A DNA stretch of 49,934 nt, taken from assembly GCF_000213175.1 (NCBI RefSeq), contig NW_009799102.1:786829-836762 (forward strand), written 5' to 3'. The stretch comes from Neurospora tetrasperma FGSC 2508 (Eukaryota; Ascomycota; Sordariomycetes; Sordariales; Sordariaceae). Position 1 is the stretch's first letter. Every line of letters starts with the position of its first letter. A model generated the notes under the pieces. It made no database searches and was not told the DNA's origin. It saw only the letters and a list, made by a program, of their open reading frames with translations. Shown piece after piece: positions 10,951 to 22,514 of this stretch. The position numbers and the translations under genes are program-made.

Positions 10951-11876
10951 AATCACGGTGTCAGTCCCGACTTGTGTAAGAGAGCCGCTAGATATATACT
11001 CATAGCGGGAGAAAATAGCCATGTAGCTGGCATCTAAGCTAGATAGAGAGGTTCCTGTACAAGATAAAGCGTTTAGCCTTGATACTTTCATCTAGGGTAG
11101 ACGGTTGAAAAAAGCATTAAATGGTTGAGAGCTTTTCTCCCTTAAAAGAGTGCGCGCGCAGTTTTCTTCAATGTTGGTTTTTAATCAACTCTTTCTGTCT
11201 TCTGTTTTCCTGCCGCTTTACTTTTTCCTCTGGGTCGTACATTTCCTATTTCCCATCCGTCCGTCTTTCTGTGCTTCCCGCACCGCGACCACGCCTAAGA
11301 GACAACCCCAGTATTCATCTTCCTCAGTGGAGACCGGTCTATTGGAATCAGATGAATCGTTTGACTTCGATAAAGGTGAGAGAGAAAGAGGTGGGTAGTT
11401 TCGGTCCCAAAGAAAGGTGAGTCGATCGTTGGGGATAAGGGAGCGACGACGGGTGAGTGTCATGTCTGGTAGGTAGTCAGTTTGAGCAAGCGAGAATTAT
11501 GGATACTTAGGTAGAGATGCCCGTGATCTCTGCCTGGCCGATGCGAGCGAGATGGATTCCTTGGGTTCCAGAAGGAAATCGAGGTCGATAATGCGGCCTC
11601 TATGTGGTCTCCTCGTATCGAAGAAAAAAAACAAAACAAGCACGTCACTATATGCAGTTTCTGTGTTAATCTCCTCCTCCCACTACTTTTTGCACTGTCC
11701 ACATTATCTCTATAGTAGGTAGGTACCAATCGGTGTCTGGTCACTGTGAGGACGCGCCGAAACAGGATCTGATCTCTTCTTGCATTGTTTATCCACAGGT
11801 AAACCAAGCGTAGAGGTAGTCTCTCCATCCGTCTCGTGGTGGTGGTGCCAGTGTTCGGTATTGATATGGGCGCCTG
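10951..11876. other. Intergenic, downstream of GH71-S8 gene
   Basis: No convincing coding sequence. The first part is probably the 3' UTR of the GH71-S8 gene; the rest, up to the HET relic, shows only short frames without family resemblance. Confidence 0.5.
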
Positions 11877-12860
11877 TTATCGACTTATTGATATCTTGAC
11901 TAAAACTCTTTGTTGAATAGATTTATTTGTGATGCTGATGCCTGCTTGGGCGTCATTACGAGCAGCAGCTACTATTGTGAAGAGGGCATATTGATAGACC
12001 TCGGCCATAAGCTGGAGCTGGGCAGCTTTGTCATACTTGCAGGATATTTTCGTGGTCGTTGCCCTATACATAGCGAAGAGTTACATACTGGATATTCCCA
12101 AGACAGTGCTTCGTGAACTCAACAACTACTCAAGTATTTGTAGCGACAAGGTGAACGGTAGAAGCCGTTCTGTTTTGGCTCCCATGCAGAGGATAAGTGT
12201 TCTTTGTGGTCCGCCGAATAAGTACGTAGCCAGCGCCGCGGCAGGTCAGGGACAATGATGGCCGGCCTCTCGCGCGCCCACCAAAGAGGCTGCGTGGTCT
12301 GTGGATGCTGGTATCGATGAAATTCAAGTCCTCTGCCGGACCCAGACTCTGAAGGCAGTCGAAAAACGTAAGACTCGGCTGCCGCGTATAAAGGCAGTCA
12401 CTGGTACGTTCCACGTTAAGGTGCGATGGGGAGAGACAGACTAGACCTCACCGCTTTTGCTTCACGCGCTCTTTATATCGTGTCGTTATTGCCAGCGCAT
12501 CTAGACACCTCGATCGCAGGTCCATCAACCAACCCCCCTCGAAATCGTTGGTGGTCGTATACAGTCCAGAAATTCTAGGCAAGGTTAAAATGGCTTGACA
12601 GAAGGGACAACTGACTGCAGAGCGGTCTATGTGCGACTTTGCTTTTCGAGCTTTTTGGTCTCACCTGAAGCCCGGCCTCGATAACATACTGATTGACGCC
12701 TCTTTGGGGTCCATACGGAAAGGAGTACATACTCCTCCAGAAGATCTTTTCCTTGGGTCAAAGCCTGTAAGCTTTCAATTCAAGGGTAAGGAGGCGCATC
12801 GGTTCGAAGTCGATGGCTGCGCAGTATGTAGTGTAGTCGCAGAGCTCGCCCGCGTCCGGA
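11877..12860 (-). pseudogene. Decayed HET-domain gene
   Basis: The minus strand carries scattered pieces of a HET protein in the right order but in different frames with stops between. From high to low coordinates: ELCDYTTYCAAIDFEPMRLL near 12790-12850 (like the Cys-containing N-terminus of many HET proteins), FGGPQRT near 12205 (equivalent to the WGGPQ block), an LGI piece and SLCIGQ near 12080-12105 (equivalent to YLWIDSLCIVQ), and KAAQLQLMAEVYQYALFTIVAAARNDAQAGI at 11935-12030, which matches the M-x-x-VY-x-x-A-x-x-TI-x-A block well. Frameshifts and in-frame stops rule out a working gene. The order of the blocks is seen; assignment to one ancestral gene is inference. Confidence 0.6.
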
Positions 12861-14640
12861 AACATTATCGGATCTTCGACGCCGTAGCAGGGGAGTAGTA
12901 CAATTCTGGGGCTTTCGCTTGTTAGCCCGGCTTTTTTTTTTTTTTTTTTTTTTTGGCGGTGTACGCAGCATCGTTTGTGGCGATGTCCATCTCGGATGAT
13001 ACTGAACAGACCCGTCTCCAGATCGATTTCCAAAAAATGACCGGGAACAGAACATCATGCCATGATGCCGTTTGTGCCGTTAATGATGTCTGAAGTGGAA
13101 GTCAGATCAGACGTGAGATCTTGTGCGACTTGAATACTCCAATTCCGTTGTTGTCTCTCATTCCAACACTCTTTCCGAACTTAAGAAGTTGAGACTTCCC
13201 TTCTTCCATGCCGTCCAATCCGGTTCGATGGAATCTTTGCCGCGCAACACCCGCGTTGTTCATAGTGTAGTGTCCGAACCCAGACTGCCGGATATTGCTT
13301 TTCTTTTCATCCTCGGTTGTTTGGGAAATGGATCCCTTCCTTGCAGCCCTGGAAGCATTTGGAACGCTACTATGGTACGAACTTACTTGGAGGAAGAAAG
13401 GTCTTCGGGCAATTACGTGCATCCTTTCAAAAGAGTTCCCACTTTAAGTCGTCACAACTGTGGCTGTGATTGGTTGATGGCGGCCCATGGACTCCTTCCC
13501 CTTTTGCCGGTCACCGAACTGCCCCCCCAGAACGGTCCCCCAAATAGCGCCGGGATACCGGAGCATGGCATGGGTGAAAGGGAGAGATGCCCCATAAAAA
13601 AAGAACCACCCCCGCTATAATGGATCTGATGCTAAAACACGCAACCCCGCCATTTATATCTCGATCTTCAATTTCCCAAGCACATGCTATTCTTCCTGCT
13701 GCCATTGACTTGTATGTAGGTAGTCTCGGGTGTCAGGATCAAGTGCCGGATCGCCGACCACCACTGAGGGATATTTGGACTGCCTAAATACATCGATGTG
13801 TTCTGGTAAAGGGTCAGACACAGACACACCAGGGGCAACCTCCAGCGCGCCGTCTGTCTGACTGACCATCTTCGGTGGAGTCTCGGCCGAGTCAATTCAT
13901 CAGTACAAACAGCACTGGTCAGGAGAACAAGACAAGGAACAAGAGACTAGAACAAAGAAACGGCATGTTGTCTACAGTATCGAGATGTCCAACAAATGCT
14001 AGATGCCGAGTACTACCAGGTAGCCAAGTGGGATATCGCCCGGGGGCCACACGGAAAGACTCCATCCAACCTACCACATGTACTCCATCAGATTCCCCAT
14101 CAGTTTCCCCGTTCTTATTCTTTCACAAGGAAGGCCAAACAAGTCCCCGGACCCGGCATGTATGTATGGATTAGATGGACCCTCCCATCATCATATGCTC
14201 CATTCGGGTCTTGGTGATGATGTAGAGAGGTATCCATCCCCCGCCCGTGTTGGCAGCCCTTGTTGCTTGTGGACACTCAAACCACCCAGAGCCAAGAGAG
14301 GCTGTGGGAAAGCTTTTGAGATGTTGGACGATACTCGAGTCGCGTGCATGCATGGGTTAAGTTGTCGGGTTTGGAGAATCAAGGAATCCCTATAAGACAG
14401 GGCGTTTTCCCGGTCACCCGGTATTCTTATTGTTGTTTCTTTTCCTTCTCTTTTCCTCCTTTCTTTCCTACCTACCATCCATCCATCTTCGACATCTTTG
14501 ACATCACCACCACCGAGGTGCCACCACCACCAACAACAACAACAACCACCACATCTGTCCAAAGCGGAGGGCATATTAACAACACCGTCTAATCATTATT
14601 ATACTACCTACCTACCTACACACTCCTAAATACAAACACA
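12861..14640. other. Intergenic between HET relic and SET gene
   Basis: About 1.8 kb without a supportable gene. A plus-strand open frame at 13123-13620 lacks any recognisable domain. The last 200 bp (14440-14600) are pyrimidine-rich with CCATCCATC, CACCACCAC and ACAACAACA runs and probably form the promoter and 5' UTR of the SET gene. Confidence 0.5.
12932..12954. repeat. Poly-T tract, 23 bases
   Basis: A pure run of 23 T on the plus strand just upstream (in minus-strand sense) of the HET relic. Length may be unreliable in the assembly. Confidence 0.9.
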
Positions 14641-15775
14641 ATGGTTCCCATCAAGCCCCACTGGGTCCAGCCCTCCCACCCGGACCGTCTTCACCTCATC
14701 GTCAACGAGGCCGAGTTCACGTCCAAGAGCATCTCCAAGATTGCTCTGCCGCCCTTTGCGCTGTTCGCCAAGCTCGAGTTCCCCCCCTGCACGCCGGCCG
14801 ACAAGCCGACATATGCTACCGTCCAGTGTGGCCGTGACAAGCACCTGGATCTCAACAGCGATTTGCTGTACATCAACCACTCTTGCGAGCCGTCTCTTGT
14901 ATGTGTAGTATTCCTGCCTGCCCTTCTCCTCTCTGTAAAAAAACCCTCTAGTAACCCAAGGTATATGTTAACGAAATGTAAAAAAAAATAGATCTTTGAC
15001 ACGGGTAACATGAACGTCATCGCCGGCCCGAAAGGGATTCAAATCGGCGAGGAATTGACTGTATTTCCCCCCTCCCCTCCTTCCCCTTCCTTCCTTTCTT
15101 CCCCCCCGGCAACAGGCAGACTAACACCACCCCCACTGCAAGTTCTTCTACCCCTCAACCGAATGGACCATGGCCCAGCCCTTCGACTGTCTCTGCGCCA
15201 AACCCACCTGCCGCGGCCGCATCTCCGGCGCCCGCGACATGACCGACGCCCAACTTTCGGGTGCCTGGCTAAACGGCCACATCCGCGACCTTCTCGAAGA
15301 ACAGCGCGGTTGTCCCACCTTTTCTTCTTCTTCTTCTTCTTCTTCCTCTTCTCCCACCACTTCCTCTTCTATCCCTACCGCCACTACTGCCAATGCTTCC
15401 ACCACCACCACCACCACCACCACCACAGCTTCTTCTTCATCATCCCTCAACGGCAGCAACTCCGCCACTTACACCATCCCCGAAAAGAACTCCTCTGAAA
15501 AAAACGGCTTCCACAAAGTCGGAGAGTTGGACCAAATTGCGCAGAGCCTTCGAGATGCATTGACGCATGCCGAAAAGGTGGTGGAAGCCGCGAGGAATGC
15601 GCTGATGAGCTATGTCGGGGCTGTCAATGATGCTGCTACTGCTGCTAACAATGGGGCGGCGAAGAAAAAGGAGGAGGAAGAGGAAGAAAGTCCCGAGGGG
15701 GCGCGGAGACGGGGGCCGACGAGTAGGGAGCTTAGTGGCGAGATGGGGGGTGATACGATGGAGGTTTTGGCTTAG
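14641..15775 (+). CDS. SET-domain protein (lysine methyltransferase family), 319 aa
   Basis: Three exons 14641-14898, 14992-15060 and 15143-15775 joined by GT-AG introns of 93 and 82 nt. The reconstructed protein has the C-terminal SET signature: YINHSCEPS (residues 77-85), the V-I-A-G-P-x-G-I-x-I-GEELT block ending at 109, then FFYPSTEW and a post-SET-like cluster FDCLC...C (125, 127, 132). The N-terminal part (HLIVNEAEF) could hold the start of the SET fold, but the domain is short compared with histone methyltransferases. The C-terminal half is low complexity (poly-Ser, poly-Thr, then a predicted coiled segment ALTHAEKVVEAARNALMSY and a Glu-run). Substrate cannot be told from sequence. Small fungal SET proteins of this kind are widespread. 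Start is the first ATG and has context ACAATGG. Confidence 0.85.
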
Positions 15776-16294
15776 GGGAGAGGGGGGGAGGCATGTTGCT
15801 GGATATACAACCCTAAAGGGGAAGGGGATATGATATGAAGCACATGCCTACCTACCTGTGTTAATGGTGGAGGAGGGCTGCTACGGTCTCTTTTTCTTTT
15901 TTTGGATATGGGAGGAAAACAAAAGAAAAGAGACATGAGCGGCCTGAGGAATCTGCCGTCCTGTCGTTACTGGTTGTTTTGAATTTATATAAAACCTTGG
16001 AAACAGACAAAAATCAGTACTGGATATGATAGCCAAATACGCACTGTACATGGCGAAAGAGTGAAAAAGGGGTGAAGAAAAGGGGTGAGAAGATATCATG
16101 GATATAGAAATACATATTGTTGTACAGTAAAACAATGCTTGCCCTTTTGTCTTTGGCAGCGTGGGACCACACTTCTCGCCCTGAGAAGGTCCTTCATTAT
16201 CGTCCTCATCCTCATCATGCATCCCAAAACACACCAACCCCAGGTTTCCCATTCCCAATGCCATCAATGTCCCTCATAAACCCAGCTACCAGCA
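15776..16294. other. Convergent intergenic region
   Basis: Tail-to-tail spacer of about 520 bp between the SET gene and the minus-strand gene ending at 16295. It should contain both 3' UTRs. No other feature seen. Confidence 0.6.
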
Positions 16295-17466
16295 TCACCT
16301 CACCTCACCACCTGCTTCATCAGCCTGCCTTGCCGTAAAAGCCGGACATGTTCCTCCTTCCCCTTCCCTCGCCCCCTTCATCCCACCCAACAACCAATCC
16401 GTCAACCCAACCACCGTCGCACCCACCCCCTTTTCAACCTCCCCATCCTGCTGCGCATGCTCAATCGTATGACTCAATATCCTCCCCTCCCCATCAAACT
16501 CAAAGATGAACAGCCCCGTGAACTCTGACTTCTTGCTGTTATCCCTCCCCGCCGACGGTTCCGCATCGCCCACCGGCGCTTTATACTCCGTCGCCGTTCC
16601 CTTGTCCGCTGTTTCCCTGACCCCCTTCGTGTCACTTCCTGCCTCGCCGCTGCCATTGATAAAACTCAAGCCCCAATTCTTGGCGTTGCCGATGGTCCGC
16701 CAGCGCACAATCAATTGCTCGGGATAGGCGCCAATGCGCCGGTTTTGCGACGGGGGTTTGTAAAGGGGGCGGTCGACCATGCGTTCGGATAAGATCTCGA
16801 GGCGGACGTTGCCGATGATTGGGAGCCGGTTCCAGGCCAAGGGCGCGGTCCATAGGGCGGCAATGTAGGCGACGCGGCCCCTGACGGTCGGGAGGTGCGG
16901 GTGGGTGGAGGGGAAGAGGTGGAGGGAGATTTGGGGGGAGAGGATGGAGGTGGGCAACGGGGATTGGAGGATGGTTGGGAGGTGGGCTTGGAGGATTCGG
17001 AGGGCTGGTTGACGGAGAGGATGGTGTTAGTTTGTTCGTTGTTGAAGATGATGGAGGGATGAAGGGGGTTCGCACTTTTGCCTAGCTTGACTTTGCGCTC
17101 GTCTGGGGGCTTGTTCAGCCCGCCGGGGCCATCTGGAGGTCGGATCTCATCGCTGTTGGATTCTGATTTTGCGGGGGTTTGAATGTTGTTGTTGGGGTTG
17201 AACCAGGTTTCGGGGAGGTTGCGCGGTTTCGTTTCTGGGAGGGTGGATGTTGAGCGCTTGTTGATAGTGGTGTTTGCGACGGATGCGGGTGACGATGATG
17301 CGCCACTAACTTGTGTTGTTGATGATTTGGGTGGCAGCGGCTGTGATGAGGTCGGTTGCGAATGTGTTGGAGGCTGGTTTGAGAGAAAGTAGGATCGGCA
17401 TTGGGCTGGTTGTTGTTTGCCCACCACACCACCAGCTACTATTCGTATCCTCGTGGGCGCCGACAT
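16295..17466 (-). CDS. Conserved fungal protein, probably mitochondrial, 366 aa
   Basis: Two exons, 17076-17466 and 16295-17004, with a 71-nt GT-AG intron; the join gives KVKLGKTLRILQAHLPTIL in frame. The first ATG gives MSAPTRIRIVAGGVVG followed by QCRSYF, a basic, acid-free leader that fits mitochondrial import. Residues 40-125 are Ser/Thr/Pro-rich. The conserved part is the C-terminal 220 residues: SPQISLHLFPSTHPHLP, VRGRVAYIAALWTAPLAW, LEILSERMVDRP, QLIVRWRTIG, GLFIFEFDGEGRILSHTIEHA and VGLTDWLLGGM. The pattern looks like an NTF2-like fold (possibly DUF2358), but I do not recognise a named ortholog and propose no reaction. The assignment to a fold is inference. Confidence 0.75.
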
Positions 17467-19064
17467 GGTGCAGTGGGTGTTTAAACACTTTGGTGGTCGG
17501 GTACCTGGGCCGACACGAGTGGACTCGCAACGTGGGCTGTCGGAACACGCCGCGCTGAGATGGACACTGTAAGTATGTATAATATGGGGTGTGTATAGGG
17601 CTGGGATGCAAGATAAGACCGGGTTGAATGCAATTTGCAAGACTGTGAAAACGCCAAGTGGTTGACTTGTCTCTCTGACGAAGAGTGCCGCACACCGGGT
17701 GGAATGATGTCAGTGACGGATTGGCTCGGATGGTTGACCACACAGCTGATAAGAGGGTCGGGCGTCTTAGTATCGTATCGGAGTACTATGTATCGGTATG
17801 GTAATCGGGTGGATCAGCTTCCACTTGCTCACCGGGTCTCCCCACGGACAGGGATTCCGATAGCGACGTTTTGTGGGGTTGGATCTTGATCATCAATACT
17901 CTATCCATGGACATTGTGATTGTAGTGTAGGTCAGGAGTCTTTGAGAGCAACATAGTTGCATAGAATGAAACTACTTATGCTTCATCGTGATTTTAGTTG
18001 TGGTCAAATATACAGAACCTTGAGGTCCCATTTGGCACACTTCGGTGTTTCACACGAGCCTTGTCTTATCGGCAAATATAAAAGTGGAAGGTAGGTACAT
18101 AGGAGTGCTGGATGATGGAGCCCGAGCTAGAAGCTTCCTAAAGATCAGGAGTTCGTTGGACCCGTGAATCAATGTTGCTCCCAGATCCAAAAAAAAAAAA
18201 AAAAGGGAATCATTCATTCATTCATTGATCCATTCATTCATTCATTCATTGGAAGCCCATGTGGACACCGCTCAGGTGGCCCAGCCTCCAACCTGGAAGT
18301 CTACGATAATAAAGGAAGCCATGGGAACAACGACAAAAGCACTTTCGAGGCATACCAAAACAAAAAAAAGTTTCGTAGCCGTACTTTGTTGTCGCCTCTT
18401 GGACAAACAACAACCTGGAATCTCAACCATATTTCATCATCATTGTCTTTTTGTCTTTTTTTCGTTTGGGACTTGTTTGGCTGTGAAATGCACATCATCG
18501 GGACGACTCCAAAATTGTTAATGCAAACTGTACCGTAACTGAAGTGGGAAAGGGTCAGGAGGCGGCTGCTGCGTCACGTGCATCGTCACCGCTTGAGTCC
18601 CCTGTTTTGGATGGATAGGTGTCCCGCCTCTTGGCCGGCGGTCGCCAATCACCCCCCCAGTGGAGGACCGGGACCCTCTGACGCCTTGACGCAGCTGACA
18701 CTGGTGGTGAGCCGCCCGGAGAGTGTGCGGGTGGTGTGGGCTGCCACTGCCACTCGCTGCCAGCAGTCAGCCAGGACAGCCGAGGGCGCTCTCCCATTCC
18801 ATCAACTGTGTTGCTCTGCTCTGCGTGTTGCCCGTTCCAGGTTCTATGCTGCGTGCTGTTGCTGCCTTTCCAATCCTCCACATCATCAATCAATCAACCA
18901 ACAGACCGACCTCCCACCCCCAACGACCTACACCTAATCTCATTCAACGAAACCATCCATCTTTCGCTCCACCACCGTCCACCATACGATACCCGCCTTA
19001 ATTCTTCGCTGTCCAACTCAACCCAACACCACCACATCGCATAGCGCGTCCCTCGTTGCCCATC
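17467..19064. other. Divergent intergenic region upstream of ypt1
   Basis: Holds the promoter of the minus-strand gene (start 17466) and of ypt1 (start 19065). It contains a poly-A tract and an ATTC tandem repeat at 18189-18250, and a CT/CA-rich stretch at 18880-19050 that probably is the ypt1 5' leader. No gene seen. Confidence 0.6.
18189..18250. repeat. Poly-A tract plus (ATTC)n microsatellite
   Basis: A run of A followed by tetranucleotide ATTC units (two blocks separated by GATCC). Confidence 0.85.
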
Positions 19065-20138
19065 ATGAACCCTGAGTAGTAGGTTTAATCACGTCTCCTG
19101 TTGCCCTTCTCCTGCTCTTCCCAAATCCCCGTAAGCCGCCGCCACGCTGCCGGCCCTACAATCATCGCCGCCGCCCGTATCCCATGTTGTTTCCTTGACG
19201 GATTGCTAACATGTTTGACCTTCAGGGTGCCCACCGCTTCCCCTCATCACCCGACGTCGTCCCCTTCCCTTTCGCGACTCGACCGATCACCGCCGCCACC
19301 ACCCCCAAAGAACCCTGCTGACGATGCAACCAGATACGACTACCTCTTCAAGCTCCTCCTCATCGGTGACTCCGGTGTCGGAAAGTCTTGCTTGCTCCTT
19401 CGTTTTGCCGACGATACCTACACCGAGTCCTATATCTCCACCATCGGTGTCGACTTTGTACGTCCTGCTATCCTGCCTGCGCAACACATCCGTTCGATCC
19501 CAATCAACATGCTGACCGTTTGGCTAGAAAATCCGCACTATCGAGCTTGATGGCAAGACCGTGAAGCTCCAGATCGTAAGCAACCCCCCGGCACTCCTGG
19601 ACACCTTGGAAATCCAAATTCGCTGACCCAGTCGCTTATCCAGTGGGATACCGCTGGCCAAGAACGTTTCCGTACCATCACCTCTTCCTACTACCGTGGC
19701 GCCCACGGCATCTGCGTCGTCTACGATGTCACGGATATGGACTCTTTCAACAACGTGAAGCAATGGCTTCAGGAGATTGACCGTTACGCCACGGAAGGCG
19801 TTAACAAGCTTCTCGTCGGCAACAAGAGCGATATGACCGACAAGAAGGTTGTTGAGTACACAGTCGCCAAGGTACACAGCCACCCCTAACCCTCGGAAAC
19901 GCGTGTCTAAGCCACATACTTACACATCAACCAACAGGAGTTCGCCGACAGCCTGGGCATTCCCTTCCTCGAGACCTCCGCCAAGAACGCTAGCAACGTC
20001 GAGCAGGCTTTCCTTACCATGGCCCGCCAGATCAAGGAGCGCATGGGCAGCTCCATCGCCACCAACAACACGAAAGCCAGCGTCAACGTCTCCCCCGGCC
20101 ACGGCGTCTCCAACAACTCTTCCGGCGGCTGCTGCTAA
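19065..20138 (+). CDS. ypt1: Rab GTPase Ypt1/Rab1
   Basis: Five exons: 19065-19075, 19334-19457, 19528-19575, 19644-19871, 19938-20138, giving 203 aa. The first exon holds only 11 coding bases (MNP plus part of Glu) and is followed by a 258-nt intron. The product starts [22 protein letters not shown] with the P-loop at residues 15-22, effector region [20 protein letters not shown] (switch II), NKSD (guanine specificity), ETSAK, and the double-Cys prenylation end GGCC. These are the Ypt1/Rab1 signatures. Ypt1 recruits tethers for ER-to-Golgi transport and early autophagy and cycles between cytosol and Golgi membrane with GDI. All key residues are intact. Start choice rests on the match to the conserved MNPEYDYLFK N-terminus. 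Confidence 0.97.
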
Positions 20139-22514
20139 AGCGTCTGTGCCTTGCGGCATTGGTTGCGCTCTTGGCGTTACGGTTTCGCATCGGACGGTGT
20201 TTGACGACATGATGATGCGATTGAATGTTACGGCGTGGGCACTGGGTTGAGCTGTAATGCAAATATTGCTCTAATGGGATCTCAGTTGGGAATGTTTCGG
20301 CTCTGCTTCTGTGGTTTTGCGAGGAACGTTATGGCAGGAGACTTGAGGCGGCTTTACATGCTACCTTGGGGATTCATCACACGGTTCCGCGGGCCCTTCT
20401 TCGCTTGCCGGGACAGGTTAGGGTGGGGCCTCAGAGGATGGTGATCGAACGCACCGGAAAAGGGAGCTTAATAGTTGGCTCATCACCAGTGTCCGTCACG
20501 ATTCCTGGCAAAGGGCAAGGGGGGAAAGAGTGGCTGGCTGAGACATGGGATGGGCGGCGGGCTTCTTAGAGAGCTTCCACGACCCTTGATGATGTTGGGG
20601 GTGTGTGTGTTGCGTGTGTGTATTTTCGGTCTTGGGCATAACTGAGGACGCGGCACGGTTTTTTTTTTTTTAACACATTTGTTACTTTTGGTTTTTTTTA
20701 AGGAGCTAGACTACAGTTTTTGCTATTTTTTGTGTTTTTGAGGCAAACCCACTGATCTTTCCATGCTACAGCTCTCTCACACAGAGGAAACCTTCCGCTT
20801 CTGGGGAGATGACCGGCACATTTACACCAAGAAGAACCACACGTACAGGCACACCCATGCATAAGAAACAAACGCTCATCAGACTTCAAGCCATCATCCA
20901 GCTATGCACGTCCTCGATGGTCACTTGCGCTTGGTGAAGTCTCTCATAGCAACGGACTTGGTTATGCTAGTAGAGTTCGATAGTCCAACTGGATCTCTAA
21001 ACATTGAGATTTTTGACATCCTGCCGGCTGATCCAACGGCCATGATCAGACTGCTGAGGATAACCTACTCTCTAGGGTCTTGACAGCAGTATATTGATGA
21101 GAACTTTAACCATCAGTCGGCAGATGCCCCTTGTCCCATATCACAGATAGTACAGTCAGCCATATCAGAGTCGAGGATTTGTTGTGTTGAAGCACCCTAA
21201 TTCAGTAATCGCAGGTATGAACAGCGCAAAGGTTGAAGAGACACTCGGTTATAAAAGCTTGCTTCATAACCATACCGTAAACAAGATTTGACTTTCCATC
21301 TCTTGTCAAGCCCTCTTCTTCTCCGTGGTGAAATTGCATGCTATACGTACCTCTACCTACATTCTCCCATACTTACTGATCTCGGGACTCTTCGTCTGCG
21401 TTGATAGACTAACAATGGTACCTCTATATAGTGATTGTGGGTGCAGTGAGTGAATGAGTAAGTGAGTAGACGTATACGCATTCTGTCCCCTTTTCTTCTT
21501 CTTCTTCTTCTTCTTCTTCTTCTTCTTCTTCTTCTTCTTCTTCTTCTTCTTCTTCTTCTTCTTCTTCTTCTTCTTCTTCTTCTTCTTCTTCTTCTTCTTC
21601 TTCTTCTTCTTCTTCTTCTTCTTCTTCTTCTCCCTTCTTTGTTTCCCTCCTTCCTTCTCTTTCTTCCTTCTCTTTCTTCCTTCTTTCTCTCCCCTCTTTT
21701 CCTATTATGCCACTCACCTCCCAAGCTTACCCCTTACAACAAACATGTACCTGTAACAGTTTCTGGAATATCAGAGGCAGGTTTCTCCATAAAGAGTGAA
21801 GAGAAGACAGACGCAACACAGAGGCTGGTAACGTCGGGCGCCGAATGAATTCACCAGACGTCAGACGTCCATCCATTGTTCCAAAGTCAATAAATGATAT
21901 CCATCTGATTGACCATTTTCTCGAGACAAAAGTATCTGGCCGGCTGTGGCCCTTTAAGCGGTCCTTATAATCAAGCAGTGTTTAAAATTTTGAGTCGTCC
22001 ATTTTGTGATGGACACTATATAGATATATAAACAGATAGATAGATAGATACCTTATGTTTCTCGTTTCTACTATTAATTAGTAACTCACATTTTACACGG
22101 TTGGAACGTTTAGGCTTCAATCGGTAGATAGATACCTCGTTAGATCGTGTAACTTACCTTTTGATTGATTGATTGACTTGTAAGACGGTTGCTGTTATAC
22201 TTATGATGAAGGTTTGAAAGTTAGTATATATATAGTTATTGACGGTCCATAACAATTAACTCGCTGAATCAGTTCAAGATATCAATACAATTCAAGGTAA
22301 GAGTCACTTTAATTGAGCTTGAGAATGTTTATAAACCCAGGATAACTCAATCAGGGCACCATCTTGAATCATCTTCTTATCCATCATGGCCCTGGCTCCC
22401 GGGGCAGAGTTGGAAATCAGTACGTACTAAATACTACAGTTAGAGTAGTACTAATTGTATCAAGATTGTAGTACAGGTCAATCACGAGACTACCTAGGTA
22501 GACTAAATCCCCTA
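20139..22514. other. Intergenic between ypt1 and secreted-protein gene
   Basis: About 2.4 kb. The start is the ypt1 3' UTR, with GTGTGT and T-rich runs near 20600-20700. The middle holds the (TTC)46 microsatellite. From about 21960 to 22480 the DNA is AT-rich with GATA, ATTG and TATA runs. No gene seen. Confidence 0.6.
21493..21630. repeat. (TTC)46 microsatellite
   Basis: Uninterrupted TTC (GAA on the other strand) for 138 bases, about 46 units, followed by an imperfect polypyrimidine tail to about 21700. Apparent poly-Leu, poly-Arg and poly-Glu frames across it are repeat artefacts. Confidence 0.97.

Noticed and set aside
13123-13620. 165-codon plus-strand frame
   Set aside because: No recognisable family and poor composition; probably chance in non-coding DNA.
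16474-17640. Other minus and plus frames across 16474-17640
   Set aside because: Explained by the two-exon model 16295-17466, whose splice join preserves a protein-like sequence.
21353-21848. Poly-Leu, poly-Arg and poly-Glu open frames
   Set aside because: They are translations of the TTC/GAA microsatellite.
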